Shown: one piece after another, positions 17,259-24,928 of the stretch
Layout: every line of letters begins with the position of its first letter
How positions within the stretch are numbered: position 1 is the stretch's first letter
Source: Bacillota bacterium
Lineage (GTDB): Bacteria; Bacillota_I; Bacilli_A; ML615J-28; CAG-698
Length of the DNA stretch: 53,199 nucleotides
Direction: 5' to 3'
Assembly (NCBI GenBank): GCA_023410025.1
Contig: JAEYQM010000006.1
Span: 1 to 53,199, forward strand
Notes under the pieces: model-generated
Told to the model about the DNA's origin: nothing
The model's input: only the letters and a program-made list of their open reading frames with translations
Database searches by the model: none
Program-made: the position numbers and the translations under genes

Positions 17259-19055
17259 TTAAATATTTTCTAAAATACTATCCACATCTAATTTTAATTC
17301 TTTTCTTAATTCTTCAGTACTTCCACTATCTAAATATATATCATCAATTGCAAATGTCTTTAAATTCATATTTAAGTTGTTACGATTATTGTAATCAAGA
17401 ATTAAAGAGCCTAAAGACCCATTTCTAATTACTTCTTCAACAACATAAACATTTTTGTTTTTAAGTTTTTCAAGCATTTTTTTGTCTATTGGTTTAATAA
17501 AACGGGCGTTGATTAAACCAATATTTTTATTTTTTAAAACCTCATAGTATTTATTTACTTCATCACCATAGGTAATAATGTTTTTTTTACCAATTGGTAA
17601 TACTTCTTCCCAATTTCCAAATTCAAATGGTTTAAAATTATCAAATACATTAACTGTATTTCCCTTAGGGTAGCGTATTACAAATGGTCCATTATATTTT
17701 ATGGCCATATCAAGTAATATTCTTGCTTCACTTAAATTTTTTGGCATTGTTATAACCATATTTGGTAAATGACTTAAGAAGGAAACATCAAAGATTCCTT
17801 GATGAGTAGATCCATCTCCACCATTAATTCCAGATCGGTCAACTAAAAAAATAACATGATTTTTATTTCTACATACATCATGACTAATTTCATCATAGGC
17901 TCTTTGCATAAATGTTGAATATATAGAAACAATAGGGATTAAATTGTTTCTTGACATTGATGCAGCCATTACAACAGCATGCTCTTCAGCAATACCAACA
18001 TCAATTAGATATTGAGGATATTTTTCTTGAAATTTTGTAAGATTTGATCCACTAATCATGGCAGGAGTAATTACTCTAATATTCTCACTTGCTTTTTCAA
18101 TTAATAGATTACAAATCCCAGCTCCCCAAGAAATCATCCCTTCTTTAGGTTTATTTATTTGTTTGCCAGAGACAATATCGAAAGGACCCACACCATGCCA
18201 TGAACCAACTTTATCATTTTCTGAAAATTCATAGCCTTTACCCTTCACTGTCTTAACATGTAAGACAACAGTTGTTGTTGAAGATTGAGCAAACTCTAAA
18301 TACTTAATTAAATCTTTTAAATTATGACCATCAATTGGACCATAATATTTATATCCTAAAGCAGAAAAAATACTTGGATTATAAACATAACTTCTAATAG
18401 CAGTCTTTAAATTTTTAAAATGACGATGAACAAAATATGGAGTAATTTTTTTAAATAATGAATAAGATTTTCTAATTCTAATTTTACTTAATGATTTTGA
18501 AAGTCTACCTACATTTTGAGAAATACTCATATCATTGTCATTTAATATAATAATAGCTTTTTGATTTTTTTGTGAGCCTAAATAATTTAAAGCTTCAAAT
18601 GATAATCCATTTGTAATGGAACCATCACCAATTATCGTAATAACCTCACCTATATCTTCCCCATTTGCTTTAGCTTCTAAAAAACCACAAGCAGCTGATA
18701 ATGAAGTAGATGAATGACCTGCTTCCCAAACATCATGAGGACTCTCATTATATTTTATAAATCCACTTAATCCATCTTTTTTTCTTAAATTTTCAAATTG
18801 TTTAGCTCGACCAGTTAATATTTTATGTGTATATGATTGATGTCCTACATCAAATATAAATTTATCTTTTGGACTGTTAAAAACATAGTGCAAGGCAACA
18901 GTTAGTTCAACAATTCCCAGATTACTTGACATATGTCCACCAGTTTTGCTTAATGAATTTATTAAATAAACTCTAATATCATCACATAATTTATTAAGAT
19001 TATCTATTGACATGTCTTTTATGTCATCTGGGGACACTATATCAGTAATTTTCAT
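17259..19055 (-). CDS. dxs: 1-deoxy-D-xylulose-5-phosphate synthase
   Basis: 598 residues. The thiamine-diphosphate binding block GDGSITNG...LNDNDMSIS is at about 143-178. The pyrimidine-binding transketolase domain has VGIAEEHAV and the C-terminal transketolase domain follows. It condenses pyruvate and glyceraldehyde 3-phosphate to DXP, the first step of the MEP isoprenoid pathway. ispG at 38.8 kb supplies the sixth enzyme. Its ATG overlaps the ispA stop as ATGA. Confidence 0.97.
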   Translation of the reverse strand: MKITDIVSPDDIKDMSIDNLNKLCDDIRVYLINSLSKTGGHMSSNLGIVELTVALHYVFNSPKDKFIFDVGHQSYTHKILTGRAKQFENLRKKDGLSGFIKYNESPHDVWEAGHSSTSLSAACGFLEAKANGEDIGEVITIIGDGSITNGLSFEALNYLGSQKNQKAIIILNDNDMSISQNVGRLSKSLSKIRIRKSYSLFKKITPYFVHRHFKNLKTAIRSYVYNPSIFSALGYKYYGPIDGHNLKDLIKYLEFAQSSTTTVVLHVKTVKGKGYEFSENDKVGSWHGVGPFDIVSGKQINKPKEGMISWGAGICNLLIEKASENIRVITPAMISGSNLTKFQEKYPQYLIDVGIAEEHAVVMAASMSRNNLIPIVSIYSTFMQRAYDEISHDVCRNKNHVIFLVDRSGINGGDGSTHQGIFDVSFLSHLPNMVITMPKNLSEARILLDMAIKYNGPFVIRYPKGNTVNVFDNFKPFEFGNWEEVLPIGKKNIITYGDEVNKYYEVLKNKNIGLINARFIKPIDKKMLEKLKNKNVYVVEEVIRNGSLGSLILDYNNRNNLNMNLKTFAIDDIYLDSGSTEELRKELKLDVDSILENI

Positions 19056-19831
19056 ATAATCAGCTCCACTAATTTATATAAATCTTTTCTACCTAATATG
19101 CTTTCAATTAAGTTGAGGCATTTTAGACGATACTCAATTAACATTATTTGAGCTTTTTCAGTACCTAATACACGGATAATTGTGGTTGGTTCATTTTTCT
19201 TAATATCATCTAAATCATCTTTTATTTGAAATGCTCTTCCTAAATATTTCGCAATTTCACGAAATTCTTCTATATTTTGATCTCCAATGATTGCACCGCT
19301 TACTAATGCAGCTTCAATTAAGTCCTTAGTCTTACAATCATGAATTGTATTTATTACTTCTAAGGTTAAATCTTTAGATCTTAAATCTAAATATTGACCT
19401 CTAATCATACCATTAGCACCAGCTAATTTTGAAACATTTTTAATTATTTCAATTTTTTTATCACTTGGTAAATCAGTTATTGCTAATTGAAAAAAGGCTT
19501 CTGTTAATAAAGCATCCCCTGCTAGTAAAGCAACATCTTCTCCATAGACAATATGATTAGTTAGTTTACCACGGCGAAATTCATCATTATCCATTGCTGG
19601 TAAGTCATCATGGATTAATGAATAGCAATGAATCATTTCTAAAGCACAGCTAACATCTAATCCGATATTAATATCTAAATCTAAATCTTTTAATACTAAA
19701 AGGACTAAAAGTGCTCTAAATCTTTTCCCATTACCTAATAAAGAATATTCAATTGATTCTTTTATTTCTGTGTATTTTGATGTAATTTCTAAAAGATGTT
19801 GATCAATTAATGATTTCTCAAATTCAAACAT
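19052..19831 (-). CDS. ispA: Polyprenyl (farnesyl/geranylgeranyl) diphosphate synthase
   Basis: 259 residues, short for the family (about 290-300). The first aspartate-rich motif is DDLPAMD with the following DEFRRGK, and the second is FQIKDDLDD. The substrate-binding GGKR block appears as GNGKRFRALL. The loop after the second Asp motif, usually with a KPVGSD...KxTY stretch, is compressed to EPTTIIRVLG, which accounts for part of the missing length. It elongates DMAPP with IPP to C15/C20 prenyl diphosphate. Encoded between xseB and dxs as in Bacillus. It ends in TGA. Confidence 0.92.
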   Translation of the reverse strand: MFEFEKSLIDQHLLEITSKYTEIKESIEYSLLGNGKRFRALLVLLVLKDLDLDINIGLDVSCALEMIHCYSLIHDDLPAMDNDEFRRGKLTNHIVYGEDVALLAGDALLTEAFFQLAITDLPSDKKIEIIKNVSKLAGANGMIRGQYLDLRSKDLTLEVINTIHDCKTKDLIEAALVSGAIIGDQNIEEFREIAKYLGRAFQIKDDLDDIKKNEPTTIIRVLGTEKAQIMLIEYRLKCLNLIESILGRKDLYKLVELII

Positions 19832-19832
19832 C

Positions 19833-20039
19833 CTATTTGTCTCCTAATTCAGCATTTTCATTCATTTTATTAACTACTACTTCTTTAGCTTCAATTAGTT
19901 TGTTTTTACATAAATTACTTAATTCCATTCCACGTTTATATTTTTCAATTGATTCTTCTAAACTTAGTGTGCCACTTTCAAGTTCCGCAACTATCTTATT
20001 TAATTCTGAAAGTAATTCTTCAAATTTCATATTATTCAC
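19833..20039 (-). CDS. xseB: Exodeoxyribonuclease VII small subunit
   Basis: 68 residues, standard size. FEELLSELNKIVAELESGTLSLEESIEKYKRGMEL is the whole conserved XseB helical hairpin. It binds XseA to form the ExoVII single-strand nuclease. Its start overlaps the end of the YjbQ-family gene by 8 nt, and ispA begins one base after its stop, with GGAGAC near the end of xseB serving ispA. Confidence 0.95.
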   Translation of the reverse strand: MNNMKFEELLSELNKIVAELESGTLSLEESIEKYKRGMELSNLCKNKLIEAKEVVVNKMNENAELGDK

Positions 20040-20448
20040 CTATAATTTTTATTAAAATTCTTTTATTTCTAAGTCCATCAAATTCTCCATAAAAAATTTG
20101 TTCCCATGGACCAAAATCAAGTTCACCATTAGTTATGGCTACAACAACTTCCCTACCCATAACTTGACGTTTCAAATGAGCATCAGCGTTATCCTCGTAT
20201 CCATTGTGATTATACATTGAGTATGGTTTTTCTGGTGCTAATTTTTCAAGCCATGTTTCAAAATCACTATGTAAACCTGATTCATCATCATTGATGAAGA
20301 CACTTGCAGTTATATGCATGGCATTACAAAGTAATAAACCTTCTTTAATTCCACTCTCTTTTAAAGTTTTTCTTATTTCCGGGGTAATATTTACAAAACC
20401 TCTTCTTTTTGGATAATTAATAACTAATTCTTTACGAAATGATTTCAT
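20032..20448 (-). CDS. YjbQ/UPF0047 family protein
   Basis: 138 residues, the usual length of UPF0047. Conserved blocks are HITASVFINDDE near 46-57, NHNGYEDNADAHLKRQVMG, and a C-terminal GPWEQIFYGEFDG. Members have weak secondary thiamine-phosphate synthase activity, but the physiological role is not established. It is inserted between xseA and xseB, which are normally adjacent, and overlaps both (17 and 8 nt), so it is an integral part of the operon. GAGGTG precedes the ATG. Confidence 0.88.
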   Translation of the reverse strand: MKSFRKELVINYPKRRGFVNITPEIRKTLKESGIKEGLLLCNAMHITASVFINDDESGLHSDFETWLEKLAPEKPYSMYNHNGYEDNADAHLKRQVMGREVVVAITNGELDFGPWEQIFYGEFDGLRNKRILIKIIGE

Positions 20449-21778
20449 TTTTCACCTCAGTAATCAATGCTTCAACTTCACCATCATGATATTTAATATT
20501 AATTTTCTTATTCTTATTAATATTACTTACAGTTGTTATTAAATTACTATCTTGATAAGTTAATGTATAACCTTTTTTCATAATGTTTAAGGGATTTACT
20601 AAGATTAATTTATCAATGGCATTATCTAGTGAAACATTTGATTGATTTATTAATTCTATTAAAGATTTATTGATTCTATTAATACTGAATTCAATATTTT
20701 CTTGAAATTCATCAATTTTATTTTCTATATTAATTAAACTTAAACGTAAAGTTAAGTCTTCAACTTTATTAAAGCGATTATTTATTAATTGAATAGGAGA
20801 AACAAGTTTTAGATGATTTATAGTTTTTGATAAATCTTCTTCTTTTTTTTCAAGAATATTTAAGAAGTTTTTAAAACCATAACTATTAATTGTTTTTTGA
20901 TATTCATTAAAGCCATTAATCATTTTCTGTTTCATTGCATTTGCAAGGTGGCGATTAATACTAATAACCTCATTAATAATATCAGTTTTTTCTCTAGTTG
21001 CTAAAACTGCTGCTCCGGTTGGAGTAGGGGCTCTTAAGGAAGCAACAAAGTCACAAATCGTATAATCAGCCTCATGACCTACAGCACTTATTGTTGGTAT
21101 TGGCGAATTAAATATGGCTCTTGCTAGAGCTTCATCATTAAAACATGATAAATCTTCAATACTTCCTCCACCACGACCGATAATAATTAAATCAACAATA
21201 TTATCTTTAATCGCTCTATTTAATGATTTAATTAATGATTGTGGGGCATCCTTACCTTGAACCAAGGCAGGATATAAATAAATTTCAGTTAATGGAAATC
21301 TTTTATTGATTGTTGAAACAATATCATGCAGGGCATCACCAGTACCCGAAGTAATTACTCCTATTTTTTCACTCATTTTAGGAATTGGTAATTTTTTGTC
21401 TATATCAAATAAGCCTTCAGTTTCAAGTTTTTCCTTAAGCCTAATAAAATTAAGATATGCTTCACCTAATCCAATATCTTCCATAGTGTTAACGGTGATT
21501 GAATATCTTCCCTTTTTAACATAAACATTAATTTTACCACTTACTAAAACCGTGGCTCCATCAATTGGATTAAATTTAAGTCGGTTAACATTATTTGAAA
21601 ACATGAGGGCATCAATTTCTGACTCCTCATCTTTTAAAACAAAGTACATAATTCCATTAGATAATCTGATATTAGATATTTCTGCTTTTAATACAACATT
21701 TTGTAAATGAATATCTTTATCAAATTTATATGCTATATATTTATTTAATGCTGAGACAGTTAAATACTTATTTTCCAT
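20432..21778 (-). CDS. xseA: Exodeoxyribonuclease VII large subunit
   Basis: 448 residues. N-terminal OB fold (about 1-100), then the catalytic Exonuc_VII_L domain with GVITSGTGDALHD (130s), the GRGGGSIEDLSCFNDEALARAI block (about 203-224) and GHEADYTICDFVASLRAPTPTGAA. A coiled-coil region and a C-terminal segment with GYTL follow. It degrades single-stranded DNA with XseB. It overlaps nusB by 11 nt. folD, which lies upstream in Bacillus, is missing. Confidence 0.96.
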   Translation of the reverse strand: MENKYLTVSALNKYIAYKFDKDIHLQNVVLKAEISNIRLSNGIMYFVLKDEESEIDALMFSNNVNRLKFNPIDGATVLVSGKINVYVKKGRYSITVNTMEDIGLGEAYLNFIRLKEKLETEGLFDIDKKLPIPKMSEKIGVITSGTGDALHDIVSTINKRFPLTEIYLYPALVQGKDAPQSLIKSLNRAIKDNIVDLIIIGRGGGSIEDLSCFNDEALARAIFNSPIPTISAVGHEADYTICDFVASLRAPTPTGAAVLATREKTDIINEVISINRHLANAMKQKMINGFNEYQKTINSYGFKNFLNILEKKEEDLSKTINHLKLVSPIQLINNRFNKVEDLTLRLSLINIENKIDEFQENIEFSINRINKSLIELINQSNVSLDNAIDKLILVNPLNIMKKGYTLTYQDSNLITTVSNINKNKKINIKYHDGEVEALITEVKNEIIS

Positions 21779-22178
21779 TGTTTAACCCCATTGCGATTGA
21801 ATCAAGCAAGGAGTTATTAAATTTGGCTGCTTCATAATTGTCTAAATCACTATATTCCTTACTAATTTCAACAATCTCGTTAATAATTATTGGGGTTGGT
21901 GTTTTTAGATATTTCATTTCGTAAACACCAATTCTCATTAAATTCTTATCTACTAAATTTAATCTTTCAATTGTATATTTCTTTAAATATCTGCTTATGA
22001 TGTGATCAAGTTCATCGATATTTTCTCTTACACCATTGATGATTGTCCATAAAAACTCTTCATCGTATTCTACTTCTTCATCAATCATGTTTATAATGTC
22101 ATTTAATTTACTTTCTTCGTTTATTTCTAAACTAAATAGATATAACATTGCAATAATTCTTGTAATTGTTCTTTTCAT
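21768..22178 (-). CDS. nusB: Transcription antitermination factor NusB
   Basis: 136 residues, all-helical NusB fold. Family pattern: N-terminal MKRTITRIIAMLYLF, the central LDHIISRYLKKYTIERLNLVDKNLMRIGVYEM stretch, and a C-terminal INEIVEISKEYSDLDNYEAAKFNNSLLD. It binds boxA RNA with NusE in rRNA antitermination. First gene of the nusB-xseA-yjbQ-xseB-ispA-dxs-recN run. AGGTGAAG precedes the ATG and a TAAAAT -10-like element lies about 40 nt upstream. Confidence 0.95.
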   Translation of the reverse strand: MKRTITRIIAMLYLFSLEINEESKLNDIINMIDEEVEYDEEFLWTIINGVRENIDELDHIISRYLKKYTIERLNLVDKNLMRIGVYEMKYLKTPTPIIINEIVEISKEYSDLDNYEAAKFNNSLLDSIAMGLNNGK

Positions 22179-22255
22179 ACTACTTCACCTATCTTATATA
22201 TATATTTTATCACACTAAGCCGTTTTTTTAAAGTTTTTTTTATTTTATCTTAACG

Positions 22256-22293
22256 AATTAAAAACATGACTTCCAACATATAAAAGTCATGTT
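22256..22293 (-). terminator. spoIIIAH terminator
   Basis: AACATGACTT (22293-22284) and AAGTCATGTT (22272-22263) pair perfectly over 10 bp, followed by TTTTT on the minus strand, 17 nt after the stop. Confidence 0.88.
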
Positions 22294-22309
22294 ATTTATG
22301 CATAAAGTT

Positions 22310-22825
22310 CTATTCTGTTGCATTCCCCATAACTTCTTGAGCCGTTTGGAATGTAACCTTAACATAATCACAAATTCCTTCAAATTCATTTAATGCAGCT
22401 AACATAAATTCATTAGCTGTTGATGCGGAATGTTCGTCAGCAACGATAGTAACTTGAATAATTTCATTAGTTGCATGAACAAAGGCATCTCGATAACCTT
22501 TACCAATAATAGCAAGTTCTAATAGTATTTCCTTTTCAGTAATAGAATTAAGTCTTTGTTTTTCTAAAACAGCAGCATTCTTTTGTGCAACAGTTGCTTC
22601 ATTGCTAGCAATAATTGCATCAAGTTCAAGGACAGCTTCTTTTCGAGTATCTTTAAGAGCCAAACGTTTTAAAGTTAATTGTTCCATACGTCCTGATACA
22701 TCACCTGTATCATCACCATTACCATTATCACCCTTATCTTTATCGAAAGGAGATTTAATGTAGTAAACTGTCAACATCATAATTAATGTCAATAATATTA
22801 AAGCTAATTGGTTTTTCTTCAACAA
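22310..22825 (-). CDS. spoIIIAH: Stage III sporulation protein AH-like
   Basis: About 171 residues: one N-terminal transmembrane segment (LALILLTLIMMLTVYYI), a low-complexity GD-rich linker, and a C-terminal region with ALKDTRKEAVLELDAIIASNEA...EKEILLELAIIGKGYRDAFV...VTIVADEHSASTANEFM that matches the SpoIIIAH ring-forming domain. SpoIIIAH joins forespore SpoIIQ to form the feeding channel across the engulfing septum. The start is uncertain: the ATG at 22834 begins inside the Shine-Dalgarno (GGAGGATG), so I prefer the TTG at 22825, 9 nt after GGAGG. It is a single gene here, not part of a spoIIIA operon. Confidence 0.9.
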   Translation of the reverse strand: MLKKNQLALILLTLIMMLTVYYIKSPFDKDKGDNGNGDDTGDVSGRMEQLTLKRLALKDTRKEAVLELDAIIASNEATVAQKNAAVLEKQRLNSITEKEILLELAIIGKGYRDAFVHATNEIIQVTIVADEHSASTANEFMLAALNEFEGICDYVKVTFQTAQEVMGNATE

Positions 22826-22874
22826 TATTCTCATCCTCCATAGTCTAATTAACTATATGCAGATGAGTATAAAA

Positions 22875-23753
22875 TTATTCTACTTTACCTTTACTATTAA
22901 TATAAAACATAATTACAAGAAAATATAATCCAAACAGTGTACTATAATAGAACATTAAGTTTAAAGTAGGGAAAATCCACGAGAATATAAACATTAAAGC
23001 TAGAGGTACAATTGAAGATAAAGAACCCATATTATAGAATTCTTTTAGGGTTATAATTGACCCACTAAACTTGAAAAATAACCAAACAATTAAAATAATA
23101 ATAAATGTGTAAACAACCGTACTAATAAATGAAGTAAATGTTGTTTCACTTTTAATTGATGGCATATACATATCCATCATAAAATAAGAAATTTCTTTAC
23201 CATCTTCAATTGATGAAAAATCTAAATAATCATTTGTTGCGTATGGTATTTGTTTGAACTTTGTTGGCATTTGGTAATATACTCGATCTTGATAGAAAAC
23301 CATTAAGTAATAATCTTCATTTTCATTTTTTTGAATAGTACCAAATCTAGTTGCTATATCATAATTAGGTTCTTCTGTTTTATCTAAAACATTATATAGA
23401 TCAAAAACAATATAAATATGAGTTACAACATTATCATAAACGACGTCAAATATATAAGGTTCCCCTTCATGCATAGTTTCAGTTCTTAAAATAGTACCAT
23501 TTTCAACTTTTGCGTTTGTACTGCGTAGAGTTGCTAGATCATTTTCGCTTAATTTTGAAAAAATCATTAAATCAAACGAATTTTGTTCTTCTACTATTTC
23601 ATATCGATGATCACTTACATAATGCATATGAGGTAATGCTAATATATATGAACCTAACAAAAATATTGCAACCGAAATAATAATTGGCATGTTAGCAAAT
23701 CTTACCATTTTTCTTGGATTAACTAGTGCCGCTAAAAAATTTACAATAAACAT
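22875..23753 (-). CDS. Membrane protein, DUF1189-like
   Basis: 292 residues. The N-terminal stretch (FLAALVNPRKMVRFANMPIIISVAIFLLG) with one helix, a long extracytoplasmic region (about 45-205), and three to four C-terminal helices resemble the DUF1189 (YvdJ-like) membrane family. The match is by architecture and the opening motif and is not certain. Function unknown. AAGGAG precedes the ATG. It lies between spoIIIAH and the HEPN-like gene. Confidence 0.55.
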   Translation of the reverse strand: MFIVNFLAALVNPRKMVRFANMPIIISVAIFLLGSYILALPHMHYVSDHRYEIVEEQNSFDLMIFSKLSENDLATLRSTNAKVENGTILRTETMHEGEPYIFDVVYDNVVTHIYIVFDLYNVLDKTEEPNYDIATRFGTIQKNENEDYYLMVFYQDRVYYQMPTKFKQIPYATNDYLDFSSIEDGKEISYFMMDMYMPSIKSETTFTSFISTVVYTFIIILIVWLFFKFSGSIITLKEFYNMGSLSSIVPLALMFIFSWIFPTLNLMFYYSTLFGLYFLVIMFYINSKGKVE

Positions 23754-23803
23754 ATTTAACTCCTTGTCTACTAATATTTTACCAAATATAAGAAATTAAG
23801 CAA

Positions 23804-24928
23804 TTATTTTTTTAATTCTGACCCAATTAAGTATAGCATTTTCATATCAAACTTATTAACTTGCTCAACAATCCAAGAAATAAGATTCTTACAATTTTCA
23901 TCATCTTTAAACTCTTCAATTAAAATATTTATATTAGATACATAAAGAGGATGTTTGGGATCATGAAGAATAGAAAAGTTAAAATTATCTTTCTTTAATC
24001 TTCCCATTTTCGCTTTTAAGTATTTAAATTCTTTATTATGATTAAATCTAATAAATTTGTATTTTAAAGAATTATCAATCTTCTTCTCGAAATTATATAG
24101 GAGTGAATACAATTTATATATCTCTTGAAATGTTAGAAATTCTGTATATTCGTTTTTATTTTCATAATTAAATAAATAAGAAATTAAATTAAGCCTCCAA
24201 ATAACACGGTTATTTGTATTTGCTGAAAAATCAAATAATTGGTTATAATCATTTTTTATCTTTTCAAGTAATATTATATCACTTTTTCCTTTAGAAAATC
24301 TTAATCCTAATTCATTAACAATAACAGAAATATTTGATTTTTGATGAGTTTTTAAAATATCAAAATATTGAATAGTTCTTTTTAATATTTCAACTATTTC
24401 ATCAAAATAATTAGTAATTGAATCTTTAATATCGACATTTCTTTCTTCCACATGAAGTTTCTTATTTTTACTAGTATAAACATGATATTTGACCTTTGAA
24501 AATTCAATATTATCTAAATCAAGAGCACAATAACCTATTGATTTATCATCATAATATCTGAATGTTGGGTGACCAACAACATCATTTCTAATGTGTTTTA
24601 TACTTCTTAAAGCTTCGTTTTGGTTGATGTTAATCATTAATTTATTAAGTCCTGTCGCTCTTCCTATTGTATATATTGAGTCAATCCCAACAAACAAACC
24701 CTGAAGAACGCCAAATAGGGATACAATTTTATCACCATCATTTAAAAAATCACTATTATCCTTTAGATATTCATTAATTAATAATTCAATATTAATTAAT
24801 GTCTTTCCTGATGTTTTAGCCATATTATAATAAAAATCATTAGTAAATAGTTGTGATTTTAAACTTTTTTCTTCTATTATATCAAGAAATATATTTAAGT
24901 ATTTTTTATAATCTTTATTTATTATCAT
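23804..24928 (-). CDS. HEPN-like protein of unknown function
   Basis: 374 residues, mostly helical. Around residue 114 it reads KHIRNDVVGHP, an R-N-x4-H (R114...H120) motif like the catalytic R-x4-6-H of HEPN RNases, set in a helical context (GVLQGLFVGIDSIYTIGRATG before, basic helix after). The rest, including a Lys/Phe-rich C-terminal half, is unfamiliar. Its ATG overlaps the stop of the TPR-GAF-EAL-like gene (TAATG), so the two are translated together. HEPN proteins often cut RNA in defence or toxin systems, but some are non-catalytic. The assignment rests on one motif. Confidence 0.5.
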   Translation of the reverse strand: MIINKDYKKYLNIFLDIIEEKSLKSQLFTNDFYYNMAKTSGKTLINIELLINEYLKDNSDFLNDGDKIVSLFGVLQGLFVGIDSIYTIGRATGLNKLMININQNEALRSIKHIRNDVVGHPTFRYYDDKSIGYCALDLDNIEFSKVKYHVYTSKNKKLHVEERNVDIKDSITNYFDEIVEILKRTIQYFDILKTHQKSNISVIVNELGLRFSKGKSDIILLEKIKNDYNQLFDFSANTNNRVIWRLNLISYLFNYENKNEYTEFLTFQEIYKLYSLLYNFEKKIDNSLKYKFIRFNHNKEFKYLKAKMGRLKKDNFNFSILHDPKHPLYVSNINILIEEFKDDENCKNLISWIVEQVNKFDMKMLYLIGSELKK

